A stretch of DNA of 38,968 bases from Hellea sp. (GCA_020628425.1 JAHDEZ010000025.1:1-38968); one strand, 5' to 3'; positions 6,167 through 15,572 are shown, counted from the first letter of the stretch. Translations and numbers: made by a program. Notes: generated by a model not told the origin, from the letters alone.

Positions 6167-8158
6167 ATGAGTGGGCTCTCAAAGTCAGAACGCGAACATA
6201 AACTCATGTCCAGCGCTATCATTGCGCTATCCATGGACGCCGTACAACAAGCCAATTCCGGGCACCCCGGTATGCCAATGGGCATGGCAGACGTAGCGAC
6301 TGTGTTGTTCAACAAATTTCTAAAATTTGACAACAAAGATCCAAACTGGCCTGATAGGGATAGATTTATCTTATCGGCTGGCCATGGATCTATGCTGATT
6401 TATTCTTTGCTACATCTGACCGGATATAAAGCCATGACGATGGACCAGATCCGAAATTTCCGTCAACTGGGGTCCAATACGGCCGGCCATCCCGAATATG
6501 GTCATACACCGGGTGTTGAAACAACGACTGGGCCGCTCGGACAAGGGATTGCCAATGCCGTCGGATTTGCGCTGGCCGAGCGCCAGATGAATGCGCGCTT
6601 CGGCGATGAACTTGTGGATCACTATACCTATGTGATTGCCGGTGATGGTTGCTTAATGGAAGGGATTTGTCAGGAAGCTATCAGTCTGGCCGGACATCTC
6701 AAGCTTAATAAGCTCATCGTTTTTTGGGACGACAATGAGATCACAATTGATGGCTCTGTTGATATCTCCGATAGTACGGACCAAGTCGCACGGTTTAAAG
6801 CCTCAGGCTGGAATGTTATTTCCGTAGACGGTCACAATGACAAAAAAATCGCAGCCGCTATCCGCAAGGCGCAGAAGTCAGACAAACCAACGATGATTGC
6901 CTGTAAAACAGTGATAGCCAATCATGCACCAACAAAGGCGGGTACCTCAAAGGCCCATGGTTCGCCCTTGGGGCCCGAAGAAATTCAAGGCGTGCGTGAT
7001 GCTATTGGATGGTCGCATGGCCCGTTTGAAGTGCCTGAAGAGGTTTACAAGCTCTGGGCGCGTGGCGGTCGTCGCGGACGCAGTGCCAAGACTAAATGGA
7101 AAGACCGATTGAAAGCACATGCAAAAGCCGATGATTTCAACCGGGCTATGAAAGGCGACCTTAACGCAGGATGGGCCGAAGCCATGCAGGTCTATAAGGA
7201 CGACTTGGCTAAAGATATGCCAAACCTGGCCACACGCGCTTCATCCGGTAATGCCCTTAAAGTGCTCACTGAACATTTGACAGATATGGTGTCTGGTTCA
7301 GCTGACCTGCAGGGATCCAATAAAACCAAAACACCAAGCACGCCAGATATACAGGCTGGCAATTATGCTGGGCGTTATTTGAACTATGGTATTCGGGAAC
7401 ATGCTATGGCAGCCGCCATGAATGGTATGGCGTTGCATGGAGGGATTATTCCTTATTCTGGTACGTTCTTGGTTTTTGCAGATTACTGCCGGCCTTCTAT
7501 CCGGTTGTCAGCCTTGATGAATCAACGCGTTATTTATGTGATGACCCATGACAGTATCGGCGTGGGCGAAGACGGCCCGACCCACCAGCCCGTCGAGCAT
7601 GTGGCCTCATTGCGGGCTATTCCTAATTTGCATGTCTATCGGCCTGCTGATGCGATGGAAGTTGCAGAGTGCTGGGAATTGGCGGTCAAACGCAAAGACG
7701 GCCCGTCTTTAATTGCATTGACGCGACAGGGTGTGCCTGCGCTTCGGGATGATGCTTCCAAGAATTGGTCTGAGCGCGGGGGTTATGTTTTGTCGCCCGG
7801 TGAGGGCAAGGACGACATCGTTTTACTCTCGACAGGTTCCGAGACCCATAAAGCCATAGAGGCTCAGAAAGAACTTTACAAACATGATATCTCTGCGCGT
7901 GTTGTATCTATTCCTTGTATGGAGCTTTTCCTTGAGCAAGGCGAAAAATATGTACGTTCAGTCCTTGGCAAGGACCTGCCAAAGATCGCCATTGAGGCAG
8001 GCATTCGTCAAGGATGGGACGGTCTCATTGGCCGTGACGGTGGATTTGTCGGCATGAATTCTTTCGGCGCTTCTGCCCCAGGCGCTGCCTTGTTCGAGCA
8101 CTTCGGGATTACAACGGATGCATTGGTGGCCAAGGCGAAAGAGATGCTCGGCAAGTAA
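6167..8158 (+). CDS. tkt: transketolase
   Basis: Thiamine-diphosphate enzyme that moves two-carbon ketol units between sugar phosphates in the non-oxidative pentose phosphate pathway, acting as a cytoplasmic dimer. The ATG at 6167 is preferred over a GTG at 6158 because AGGTG sits 6 nt upstream of it. With this start the protein has 663 residues, the standard length. Visible motifs are N-S-G-H-P-G near residue 30, the cofactor motif G159-D-G, and the transketolase signature G-E-D-G-P-T-H-Q-P in the pyrimidine domain. A basic stretch G-G-R-R-G-R-S-A-K near residue 305 is unusual but still aligns with the linker of the family. It follows feoB by 47 nt but is functionally unrelated. Confidence 0.96.
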   Translation: MSGLSKSEREHKLMSSAIIALSMDAVQQANSGHPGMPMGMADVATVLFNKFLKFDNKDPNWPDRDRFILSAGHGSMLIYSLLHLTGYKAMTMDQIRNFRQLGSNTAGHPEYGHTPGVETTTGPLGQGIANAVGFALAERQMNARFGDELVDHYTYVIAGDGCLMEGICQEAISLAGHLKLNKLIVFWDDNEITIDGSVDISDSTDQVARFKASGWNVISVDGHNDKKIAAAIRKAQKSDKPTMIACKTVIANHAPTKAGTSKAHGSPLGPEEIQGVRDAIGWSHGPFEVPEEVYKLWARGGRRGRSAKTKWKDRLKAHAKADDFNRAMKGDLNAGWAEAMQVYKDDLAKDMPNLATRASSGNALKVLTEHLTDMVSGSADLQGSNKTKTPSTPDIQAGNYAGRYLNYGIREHAMAAAMNGMALHGGIIPYSGTFLVFADYCRPSIRLSALMNQRVIYVMTHDSIGVGEDGPTHQPVEHVASLRAIPNLHVYRPADAMEVAECWELAVKRKDGPSLIALTRQGVPALRDDASKNWSERGGYVLSPGEGKDDIVLLSTGSETHKAIEAQKELYKHDISARVVSIPCMELFLEQGEKYVRSVLGKDLPKIAIEAGIRQGWDGLIGRDGGFVGMNSFGASAPGAALFEHFGITTDALVAKAKEMLGK

Positions 8159-8188
8159 TTATTAAGCCCGTCAGTTTAACGTGTTTCC

Positions 8189-8371
8189 ATGAATTTGGAA
8201 GACGATAGAGTTTTGCTTTCTCTCATCATGGCCGTGCCATGTGGCGCGGCTGGATATATCGCTGCTTCAAATATGGGCGGAGATTTTTGGGAAAGTTTGG
8301 CATTAACAGCGACCTTGGCTGTACCAGGATTCTTTGGGATGTATTTCGCTAATGATGAAAGGGACGGGTAG
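8189..8371 (+). CDS. small membrane protein, hypothetical
   Basis: An open frame of 60 codons between tkt and the anion transporter. The product begins M-N-L-E-D-D, then has two hydrophobic segments (about 9-26 and 37-54) with a short polar loop and an acidic tail, the form of a small two-helix inner-membrane protein. No ribosome-binding site is evident and no family is recognised. Kept because it fills an otherwise unused gap with a sensible topology; coding status is moderate at best. Confidence 0.4.
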   Translation: MNLEDDRVLLSLIMAVPCGAAGYIAASNMGGDFWESLALTATLAVPGFFGMYFANDERDG

Positions 8372-8411
8372 CGCTGTAGCCAAACCTGTTCTTTGTCTCT
8401 AGTGTGTCGGC

Positions 8412-10190
8412 ATGGCTGTCGGTGAGAATCATTCGAGAATTTTTCGTCAATGGCCTTGGCTGTCCGGATATAACAGATCAACCCTGGTTGGGGATGGCAT
8501 TGCCGCGGTCATTGTCACTGTATTATTAGTGCCACAATGTTTGGCCTATGCCATGCTGGCAGGGCTGCCGCCCATCTATGGTGTTTATGCTTCTATTTTC
8601 CCGCTAATAGCCTATGCGCTTTTTGGGTCCTCACGATTTATATCAGTAGGGCCTACGGCAGTCATTTCATTGATGACGGCGGCAGCGATATCGGCATTGC
8701 CAGAAGGAGAGCGCATTATTGGAGCTGCGGTTTTGGCAATATTTTCCGGTATTATTCTGATCGTAATGGGCTTGCTCAAAGGCGGGCTACTTATGAATTT
8801 TGTGTCTCGTTCAGTGGTGAATGCCTATATTACCGGAGCGGCGCTCCTAATTATGATGAGTCAGATCAAACATATTCTGGGGGTCGAAGCCAGCGGGACA
8901 ACCTTTTATGAAATGAGCAAAAGCTTATTGCCCAGTATGACCAAGGCACAACCTGTGGCTCTGGCCGTAGGTGGGATCTGTGTTATTCTCTTTTGGCTGA
9001 CCCGCAGCTATCTAGCCTATGGGTTAGTAAGGGCCGGGTTTCGCTCTAAAAAAGCCAAGCTTATTGCACGGGCTTTTCCGATCCTGATCCTTGCAGGAAG
9101 TATTCTTGCGTCATATTTTGCGCAATTGCCGCAAAAATATGGCCTCAATATTGTGGGTGAAATTCCAACAGGTTTACCGCGAATTACGCTGCCTATAGCC
9201 GACGGCGCAAGTATAATTGAGGGCTATTTAAATTGGTTTCAACTTCTTTGGTTGCCGGCTCTGGTGCTGGGTCTGGTGGCCTTTGTCGACTCTATGTCAA
9301 CGGCGCAGACATTAGCGTCACGTAGTCGAAGCCGGATCGATGCCGACAAGGAAATGTTGGCCATGGGGGCTTCCAATTTCATTGCGGGCATGTCAGCCGG
9401 ATATCCGGTTAATGGCAGTATGTCTCGAAGCGTCGTCAACTATTCGGCAGGCGCACAGACGCCGATATCGGGGATTTTTGTTGCCGTTTTTATGGCCATA
9501 TCCGCTTTGTTTTTGACGCCGCTACTAAAATATTTGCCGCGAGCCACACTGGCGGCTTTGATTATTGCGGCTTGTATTTCGCTATTTGATTTCAAAGAGA
9601 TATGGCGAACATTTAAATATAGCCGCTCGGACGGCCTTACGGCTTTAGCGACCTTTTTAGGGGTCCTGCTTTTTGGCGTGCAATGGGGGGTGTTAATTGG
9701 CGTCGTCTTGGCCATGTCTTTGCATATCGGTTCTACACTCCGGCCAAACATGGCGTTGGTTGGACGATTCCCCGGGACAGAGCATTACCGAAATGCAGAC
9801 CGATTTAATGTGGAGACGTTTGAAGAGGTCAAAACACTACGGATCGATGAAAGTCTCTATTACGCCAATGCGCGATATCTAGAGGATAAAGTCGCGCGGA
9901 TCGTGCGTGATAACCCAAAGATGAGGGATCTAATTTTAATGTGTCCAGCCGTGAACCGCATTGATGCGAGTGCCTTGGCTAGTTTAGAGGCGATCAATGA
10001 GCGTCTTAGAAGCGCTGAAATAGGCCTGCATTTTTCCGAGCTCCATACATATATCAAAGTCAGACTTGAAGGGACCGAGCTATTACAAAAGCTCAATGGG
10101 CAAATTTACTTATCTCAAAATGAGGCCATGGAAGCTCTTGAGCCGGAACCCGACTGGTCCCAATTCTCAGACCACATTGATATTCATTAG
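8412..10190 (+). CDS. SulP-family anion transporter with STAS domain
   Basis: A 592-residue inner-membrane protein. Residues about 20-440 contain about a dozen hydrophobic segments, with the family features P-Q-C-L-A-Y-A-M-L-A-G-L-P-P near residue 42 and G-S-S-R-F-I-S-V-G-P-T-A near residue 72. From about residue 466 on a cytoplasmic STAS domain follows. SulP proteins carry sulfate, bicarbonate, or dicarboxylates, and the sequence alone does not decide which. No carbonic anhydrase or sulfur-assimilation gene is adjacent to help. The ATG at 8412 gives a normal N-terminus. There is no overlap with neighbours, so it is likely its own transcript. Confidence 0.9.
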   Translation: MAVGENHSRIFRQWPWLSGYNRSTLVGDGIAAVIVTVLLVPQCLAYAMLAGLPPIYGVYASIFPLIAYALFGSSRFISVGPTAVISLMTAAAISALPEGERIIGAAVLAIFSGIILIVMGLLKGGLLMNFVSRSVVNAYITGAALLIMMSQIKHILGVEASGTTFYEMSKSLLPSMTKAQPVALAVGGICVILFWLTRSYLAYGLVRAGFRSKKAKLIARAFPILILAGSILASYFAQLPQKYGLNIVGEIPTGLPRITLPIADGASIIEGYLNWFQLLWLPALVLGLVAFVDSMSTAQTLASRSRSRIDADKEMLAMGASNFIAGMSAGYPVNGSMSRSVVNYSAGAQTPISGIFVAVFMAISALFLTPLLKYLPRATLAALIIAACISLFDFKEIWRTFKYSRSDGLTALATFLGVLLFGVQWGVLIGVVLAMSLHIGSTLRPNMALVGRFPGTEHYRNADRFNVETFEEVKTLRIDESLYYANARYLEDKVARIVRDNPKMRDLILMCPAVNRIDASALASLEAINERLRSAEIGLHFSELHTYIKVRLEGTELLQKLNGQIYLSQNEAMEALEPEPDWSQFSDHIDIH

Positions 10191-10285
10191 ATCTTTGCAA
10201 ATTCCATTTTTGTGTTATGGATTAGGGGAAGATAGCGACAGCGCGCGCCTTAGTCGGCGAGCCTCGCAAATAAAAAGAGAATAAT

Positions 10286-11386
10286 ATGCCGGATGATGCA
10301 CTCCCCGGCGCAGGCGTGACAGATCAGCAAAGGTCTGATCCTGTGCATAGGAGACCCAGAAGAAAAAAACGCAAGCGCAAATCTAAAACTTATGCGGCGC
10401 TCGATCTCGGAACGAATAACTGCAGATTACTTATAGCACGTCCCAATGACCTCGGGTTTCGGGTGATTGATTCCTATTCCAAAGTCGTCAGGCTGGGTGC
10501 GGGCTTGCAATCCTCCGGACGCTTATCAGAGACCAGTATGGATTTGGCTGTGGATGCTATTGGTGTCTGTGCCCGTAAGATGAAAACCAAAAACGTCAAA
10601 CGTTGGCGGTGCGTGGCAACTCAAGCCTGCCGGGCTGCGGATAATTGTGATGAGTTTTTGACCCGGGTTAAAGAAGAAACCGGGATTAGTCTGGAAATAA
10701 TTTCGCCACGTGTAGAAGCCCGTTTATCCGTCATGGGGTGTATTAATCTAATCGATATCTCCAAAGACGTGGCGCTTGTTATTGATATCGGAGGTGGCTC
10801 GACTGAGCTTAGTTGGGTCGATGTTAGAACATTGCGGGAAAATGGCGGGTTAAAGCGCGCCTACCGGCCCCCCATTTCAGCTTGGACTTCTTTGCCTGTT
10901 GGCGTGGTGACATTGTCTGAGCGTGTCCCAGAGCATGATGACAGGGATAAATGGTATGCAGATCTTAAACAGGTCGTCCGAGACACGATTAAAGAGAAGC
11001 AGGCCAGTACACGTTTTACCAATGTCTTCAAAGATGGTCGGGGTCATCTGATTGGGACATCTGGAACGATTACATCTCTAGCGGGAATTTATCAGAAATT
11101 ACCTTTTTATCAGCGCGACAAAGTTGATGGATCGACTATGCCATCGGCTGAGGCTGTTGAAATTTGCCGGTCGATGGCGAGCATGTCCTATAAAGAGCGT
11201 GCCAAAGAGGCTTGCATCGGAGAAGATAGAGCCAAACTACTGGTCGCGGGCTGCGCAATTACCGACGTGCTCTGCGAGATGTGGCCAAGTGAACAAATCC
11301 ATGTGGCGGATCGGGGGCTGCGGGAAGGTATTCTGATGGGGCTCATGCAACGAAGTCAGAAACTTTCTGGATCGGAAGCGTTATGA
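10286..11386 (+). CDS. Ppx/GppA family exopolyphosphatase/pppGpp phosphohydrolase
   Basis: A 366-residue member of the ASKHA (actin-like) phosphatase family, which hydrolyses polyphosphate or pppGpp. The phosphate-binding motif D-L-G-T-N-N-C-R-L-L-I lies near residue 40, and the second motif D-I-G-G-G-S-T-E near residue 166. The protein contains only the two core subdomains; the C-terminal HD-like domain of the longer (~500-residue) E. coli enzymes is absent, as is common for the alphaproteobacterial short form. The N-terminal ~35 residues are strongly basic (R-R-P-R-R-K-K-R-K-R-K). Its end overlaps the rlmE start by 4 nt (ATGA), a frequent pairing that links stringent-response or phosphate metabolism to ribosome modification in one transcript. 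Confidence 0.88.
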   Translation: MPDDALPGAGVTDQQRSDPVHRRPRRKKRKRKSKTYAALDLGTNNCRLLIARPNDLGFRVIDSYSKVVRLGAGLQSSGRLSETSMDLAVDAIGVCARKMKTKNVKRWRCVATQACRAADNCDEFLTRVKEETGISLEIISPRVEARLSVMGCINLIDISKDVALVIDIGGGSTELSWVDVRTLRENGGLKRAYRPPISAWTSLPVGVVTLSERVPEHDDRDKWYADLKQVVRDTIKEKQASTRFTNVFKDGRGHLIGTSGTITSLAGIYQKLPFYQRDKVDGSTMPSAEAVEICRSMASMSYKERAKEACIGEDRAKLLVAGCAITDVLCEMWPSEQIHVADRGLREGILMGLMQRSQKLSGSEAL

Positions 11387-12117
11387 ATGATCGCCCGAAA
11401 AGAATGTCTGGCGGTAAGCCTACGGAAGCTCGTCGAGGCCGTAAATCGCAGAAAGAGAGCAAAGATAACGCAACCCGTTTGATGCATCAAAAAGTCAAGA
11501 CGGCTCGCGGGCGTAAAATCGGTTCCAAGCTTTGGCTCGAGCGTCAGCTCAATGATCCCTATGTCAAAGAAGCCAAGATACAGGGCTATCGTTCAAGAGC
11601 CGCGTTTAAACTCAAGGAATTAAACGAAAAGTACAAACTTATCCGCCGTGATGACCTCGTCGTTGATTTAGGAGCGGCACCTGGCGGGTGGGTGCAAATT
11701 GCCTTGGAATTGGGTGCACGTGAAGTCGTCGGTATTGATATTTTGCCCGTGGAGCATGTGGCGGGCGGCAATATAATTGAGATGGATTTCATGGATGAGT
11801 CAGCACCTGAAAAACTAAAATCCATGCTCGGCGAAGCGCCTGATGTGGTCTTGTCGGATCTTGCGGCCAATACAACCGGTCATAAAAATACGGACCACCT
11901 CAAAACCGTGGCGTTGGTAGAGGCAGCAGCAGAGTTTGCTATGGATGTTTTAAAGCCCGGTGGACATTTTGTGACCAAAGTTTTTCAGGGCGGAACAGAA
12001 GGCAAGCTCTTAAAAGAGCTAAAAGACCGTTTCGAATTTGTCCGTCATGCCAAACCCAAGGCCTCACGCAAGGGCAGCCCGGAAATCTATTTGGTGGCAA
12101 AAGGCTTCAAAGGTTGA
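11383..12117 (+). CDS. rlmE: 23S rRNA (uridine-2'-O)-methyltransferase
   Basis: FtsJ/RrmJ family SAM-dependent enzyme that methylates the 2'-O of U2552 in the A-loop during 50S maturation. Length is 244, with a basic N-terminal extension of about 60 residues before the Rossmann core. The K-D-K-E catalytic set is present: K in A-F-K-L-K-E-L, D in L-S-D-L-A-A-N, K in F-V-T-K-V-F-Q-G, and E in G-S-P-E-I-Y. The SAM-binding motif is D-L-G-A-A-P-G-G-W. The E. coli D-M-A-P segment reads D-L-A-A here, a conservative change seen in this lineage as far as I recall. Translationally coupled to the phosphatase gene and ending 5 nt before the convergent rhombosortase gene. Confidence 0.93.
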   Translation: MNDRPKRMSGGKPTEARRGRKSQKESKDNATRLMHQKVKTARGRKIGSKLWLERQLNDPYVKEAKIQGYRSRAAFKLKELNEKYKLIRRDDLVVDLGAAPGGWVQIALELGAREVVGIDILPVEHVAGGNIIEMDFMDESAPEKLKSMLGEAPDVVLSDLAANTTGHKNTDHLKTVALVEAAAEFAMDVLKPGGHFVTKVFQGGTEGKLLKELKDRFEFVRHAKPKASRKGSPEIYLVAKGFKG

Positions 12118-12122
12118 GGTGC

Positions 12123-12749
12123 TTAGTTGTCAGCACTTTTTCGCATGAGTTGAAATAAAGCGACGGATCCACACCCCATAATTGTACCGAATAGATGCGA
12201 ACTTACGATAACATCTCCGCCGGAGGCTTTTTGTGTCATGGGAACGGGGCCCATAAATTGTTCATAGCCAATTTTAGCGAATATTCCGATGACAATCAGT
12301 AAAGCCTCCCAGCGAAATGGCGGGACATTGTAGCGGCTATGGTCTAATAGGAGTTGTAATGCGGCGGCAATAAAAAGGCCATGCAAAACACCTGAAAAGC
12401 CGACATAGCGTAACAAGTCATTATCTAGTAAAACAAAACCTAGACTAATACCCACTGAGCAAGACAAAATGAGTATAAGCCAATTGAGAGGCTTGAAAGT
12501 TGTATCGAATAACCACCAGAAGGCTACAAAGACCACCATATTTAGAACAAGATGTGACCAGCCTAAATGAATAAAATGCGCTGTGATTAGGCGCCAAATT
12601 TCTCCGCTAATTACTGCCGCTCTTTGATAGCTAAAAAGATCAAAACCGATTGAATGCAAATATTGAAAAATGATGGCTGTCAGGATGACAGTTGTGGGAA
12701 TGATCCAGCGATGAAGAGGGGGCACAATGATGCTCTGCCTTTTTTTCAA
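12123..12749 (-). CDS. rrtA: rhombosortase (rhomboid-family GlyGly-CTERM protease)
   Basis: A 208-residue polytopic membrane serine protease. The rhomboid signature G-E-I-W-R-L-I-T-A-H-F (49-59) with W-S-H-L-V-L-N (64-70) is followed by the nucleophile motif G117-F-S119-G-V-L-H-G-L and a catalytic H185 in V-S-S-H-L-F-G. The segment Y-E-Q-F-M-G-P before the histidine is typical of the rhombosortase subfamily, which cleaves proteins with GlyGly-CTERM tails. Just such a protein is encoded upstream. I chose TTG at 12749, with GGAAG 5 nt upstream, because a longer frame from GTG at 12788 would start inside a terminator hairpin. The gene probably depends on read-through from the lipoprotein gene or a weak promoter in the short gap. 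Confidence 0.8.
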   Translation of the reverse strand: MKKRQSIIVPPLHRWIIPTTVILTAIIFQYLHSIGFDLFSYQRAAVISGEIWRLITAHFIHLGWSHLVLNMVVFVAFWWLFDTTFKPLNWLILILSCSVGISLGFVLLDNDLLRYVGFSGVLHGLFIAAALQLLLDHSRYNVPPFRWEALLIVIGIFAKIGYEQFMGPVPMTQKASGGDVIVSSHLFGTIMGCGSVALFQLMRKSADN

Positions 12750-12773
12750 TCTGACTTCCAAAGCGTTATAGCA

Positions 12774-12798
12774 TAAAAAAACCCGCACTGGGCGGGTT
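12774..12798 (-). terminator. intrinsic terminator after the lipoprotein gene
   Basis: Read on the minus strand: a perfect 6-bp stem ACCCGC/GCGGGT around a 5-nt loop, followed by a run of seven T. It lies 22 nt beyond the lipoprotein stop and just ahead of the rhombosortase start. Confidence 0.8.
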
Positions 12799-12819
12799 TA
12801 AATTTTCAACTGTAACGCA

Positions 12820-13197
12820 TTAATTAAATACGGTGCTGACATCCATTTTATAGAGCTCCGAACTGTCGGCCCTACGAATGTAACCAGCTTTGTTGACAAA
12901 CCAGGTTTCCTGTTCGCCATTATTGTTGACGTTCATTTTATACTCGAACAAAGGCATGAGTTTTTCATAGCGACGTTCTCGGTTGTCAAAGGCGGACATA
13001 AGTGATGATACCTCATCAGTTCCTTTGAACTCTCTAACGATTTCGCCGCTATCTTTAGACGCCAAGGTGACATTCATTGTTTTACCGGTCGACACAGTGT
13101 GGTCATCTCCATCTGATTGCGTTGAGGCACAGGCGCCAATTGACGATATAATAGTCACCAAAAAAAGCGTTGTGATGAAATGGATAATGGTTGTCAT
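12820..13197 (-). CDS. small lipoprotein encoded between protease and rhombosortase
   Basis: A 125-residue product. It starts with a hydrophobic signal (residues about 4-20) and a lipobox I-G-A-C near residue 23, so it should be lipid-anchored. The mature part is polar and contains a segment K-D-S-G-E-I-V-R-E-F, then a W-F-V-N-K-A-G-Y motif near the end. No family is recognised. Its ATG overlaps the protease stop by 4 nt, so the two are co-translated, and the transcript ends at the hairpin just downstream. Co-expression suggests that it assists, inhibits or docks the secreted protease, or acts in surface sorting; this is inference. Confidence 0.7.
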   Translation of the reverse strand: MTTIIHFITTLFLVTIISSIGACASTQSDGDDHTVSTGKTMNVTLASKDSGEIVREFKGTDEVSSLMSAFDNRERRYEKLMPLFEYKMNVNNNGEQETWFVNKAGYIRRADSSELYKMDVSTVFN

Positions 13198-15545
13198 TGA
13201 GCACGCCTCCTTGAGCTTGCGCTATTAGAATAGGTGCGCCCTAGTAAAATCATCAACAGTAAGCCAACAAGCCCAAAGCCGGCTGAACCACCACCACTGC
13301 TACCGCTTCCACCGGATGGCGGTGTCGTAGTCGGTGTATCGGTCACGCTGACGCTAACAGACGCTGTGGATACGGCGCCCGCGGTATCAGTCACATTGAC
13401 TTCGAAGGTGAGGCTCGTGACGGACGAAACTTGCGGGGCAACAAAACTAGCCGAAGCTGTGTTTGCGCCCGAGATATTGACATTGGGCCCAGCAGTTTGA
13501 GACCAAGCATAAGTCAAACTATCGTTATCGGGGTCAGAGCTATTAGTGGCGCTTAAATTGACAGATGATCCTTCGCGGACACTTGAACTGCTGGCCGTCG
13601 CGCTTGCAACTGGTGGCTGATTGACATTATTGACCGTAACACTGACCGACGCTTCATCGCTGTCTCCGAAAACGTCAGAGACGGTGACTGTGAATGTCAA
13701 CGTTTCCGTCGCGCTAATGTCAGGAGCGGTAAAAGTTGGTGCTGCCGCAGAGTCGCTTGATAGGGTTACGTCTGTCCCGCCTGTTTGCACCCAGGAGAAG
13801 GTCAGGTCATCACCGTCCGCATCCGAACTCGAGGATGCGTCCAGGGTGACGGTCATACCTTCGTCAGTATTTATGGTTGCCTGAGCCGTCGCAGCTACCG
13901 GAGGAGTGTTACCACCAGCGTGGGTGACGACGATGGATTGTGTGTCGGAACCCGTGCATCCGTTTTCGGAGGCCTCAAGGCTGACATCACCAATATAGGT
14001 CGATGTGTATGTGTAAACCGGAGACGCGTCAGTGCTGTCAATGGTTCCGTCGCCATCAAAATCCCACGCATATGAATATTGAGAGCCACCACCTGTAACG
14101 TTTGACGTAAATGTAATGGCCTGACCAACTTCTTGGTCGGTCGCAGGCGAGGCTGTAAATGACACCGTTGGGGCTGTGCAGCTATCACTGCCATTCAAGG
14201 TAACGGCACCCGTATTTCCAGGGTCCAGCCAGGCTTTTAACTGAGACGATGCGGTTCCGCCGCCTTCCCATTGACGGGCTACGCGGCCATACCAGTCAGG
14301 CTCCGTCGTAGCGCTGCATGAGGCAAAACCACCGGTAAGCAAGCCGACGACGCGTTTGTCTGCGTTCCAGATGGCCGATCCAGATGAGCCGCCTTCAGTT
14401 GTGCCTTGTTCCCATTCGCCAACGCGAAAATGGGTTCCGTTTGTCCTGATGATGTCTTCAAGGTAATCTGTGATCGTGAGCGGGTCGTTGTCGAAACTGA
14501 TCCGTTTTTCATCTCCCGCTGGATGGTGGATTGCAACGGCAGAATTAGGAATGACATCCGAGTTGTCCCAACCTGCCCAGTGAACATTAAAGGCTTCATC
14601 AGGCGTTTCGTTGAGTTCTACCAATGTCATATCACTAGGGTCCCAGGTGGCTCTCAAAGTCGCGCCGCTTTGACTGTTCGCGAGTCTATTGCCATCGGGT
14701 GTTCCTTGACAAGTGGAGGTCTCATAATTCCAATAAAACACCATGGAGTTCACAGCGGCCTCGGTTGACACACAGTGATTGGCTGTCAGGAAATAAGGCT
14801 TGTTATCCAATGCCGTATTATTGACCAGTGTACCCGTACAAACGAAACTACTTCCGCCAGATGTAAACGAATAACTGGCGACAGAACGTATTTCGTCGCG
14901 CCAATCGTCTGCGCTGGCGCACACGACGTCGATATTACAAGAACCGGACTTTAATTGGTCTGATTTTGTAAAACCTCTATAGCCCTGATTTACCGTTGTC
15001 AGATTAAAGCGGACATGTTTGCGCATATCATCCGGGACATTAATTTCTATATAAGCCTGTTCACCATCAATAGCAGGTGTCCATAATACATTAGCCGCAT
15101 TATGGTCACTTTCAGTATATGGTCCGACGACTTGTTCGCCGGAACCATCGTAAATAAAGAGCTTTGCGCCGGTCGGGAGGAAAACATCCTCGAGCCCAAA
15201 GCTTAAGGAGTGTGCGTCTTTGGCGGAAACAGGAATTTTCAAAGCGGATATCCCGTCTTTAGATGTCCATTGTGACGCGAGATTTAAAAATGGATTAATT
15301 TTGACGTCCCGAGATATGGCGTATCGATAGGGCAATCTCTGATTTTGTCGCTCTGCATCCTCGGCTAAAAGGTTCTGCGTATCCAAGGCACCAAATGAAA
15401 GTCCGTCCAAATTAGAAATCAATATATCGCTTTCAAATGAAAACGGTTTGTCAGGGTCAGCAAAGGCCGACGTTGAGAGACCAAGACCTAGTCCTAGGGC
15501 CATGCTTGCAACAGAGCGTAGATATAGTTTGGAGCGTTTCATCAT
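13194..15545 (-). CDS. secreted trypsin-like serine protease with PKD domains and GlyGly-CTERM tail
   Basis: The start ATG-ATG at 15545 gives 783 residues; an upstream in-frame start would add 22 residues before the signal peptide. A signal peptide ends A-F-A29. The catalytic domain resembles lysyl endopeptidases: H257 in T-A-N-H-C-V, D305 in S-D-M-T-L-V and S388 in G-G-S-S-G-S-A. A PKD domain follows at about 458-545 (Y-A-W-D-F-D-G-D-G), then two PKD/REJ-like beta domains to about 735. The end has a Gly/Ser-rich stretch with G751-G-G, a hydrophobic helix (about 755-768) and a basic tail with R779-R-R: a GlyGly-CTERM signal. Such tails are cleaved by rhombosortase, whose gene lies two genes downstream. 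Probably an outer-surface or released protease. Confidence 0.88.
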   Translation of the reverse strand: MMKRSKLYLRSVASMALGLGLGLSTSAFADPDKPFSFESDILISNLDGLSFGALDTQNLLAEDAERQNQRLPYRYAISRDVKINPFLNLASQWTSKDGISALKIPVSAKDAHSLSFGLEDVFLPTGAKLFIYDGSGEQVVGPYTESDHNAANVLWTPAIDGEQAYIEINVPDDMRKHVRFNLTTVNQGYRGFTKSDQLKSGSCNIDVVCASADDWRDEIRSVASYSFTSGGSSFVCTGTLVNNTALDNKPYFLTANHCVSTEAAVNSMVFYWNYETSTCQGTPDGNRLANSQSGATLRATWDPSDMTLVELNETPDEAFNVHWAGWDNSDVIPNSAVAIHHPAGDEKRISFDNDPLTITDYLEDIIRTNGTHFRVGEWEQGTTEGGSSGSAIWNADKRVVGLLTGGFASCSATTEPDWYGRVARQWEGGGTASSQLKAWLDPGNTGAVTLNGSDSCTAPTVSFTASPATDQEVGQAITFTSNVTGGGSQYSYAWDFDGDGTIDSTDASPVYTYTSTYIGDVSLEASENGCTGSDTQSIVVTHAGGNTPPVAATAQATINTDEGMTVTLDASSSSDADGDDLTFSWVQTGGTDVTLSSDSAAAPTFTAPDISATETLTFTVTVSDVFGDSDEASVSVTVNNVNQPPVASATASSSSVREGSSVNLSATNSSDPDNDSLTYAWSQTAGPNVNISGANTASASFVAPQVSSVTSLTFEVNVTDTAGAVSTASVSVSVTDTPTTTPPSGGSGSSGGGSAGFGLVGLLLMILLGRTYSNSASSRRRAQ

Positions 15546-15572
15546 TAATCCCAATATTTGTGTCGTTAGATT

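Noticed and set aside
12750..12788. Longer rhombosortase N-terminus from GTG 12788
   Set aside because: These 13 codons lie in the terminator hairpin of the lipoprotein gene and its T run.
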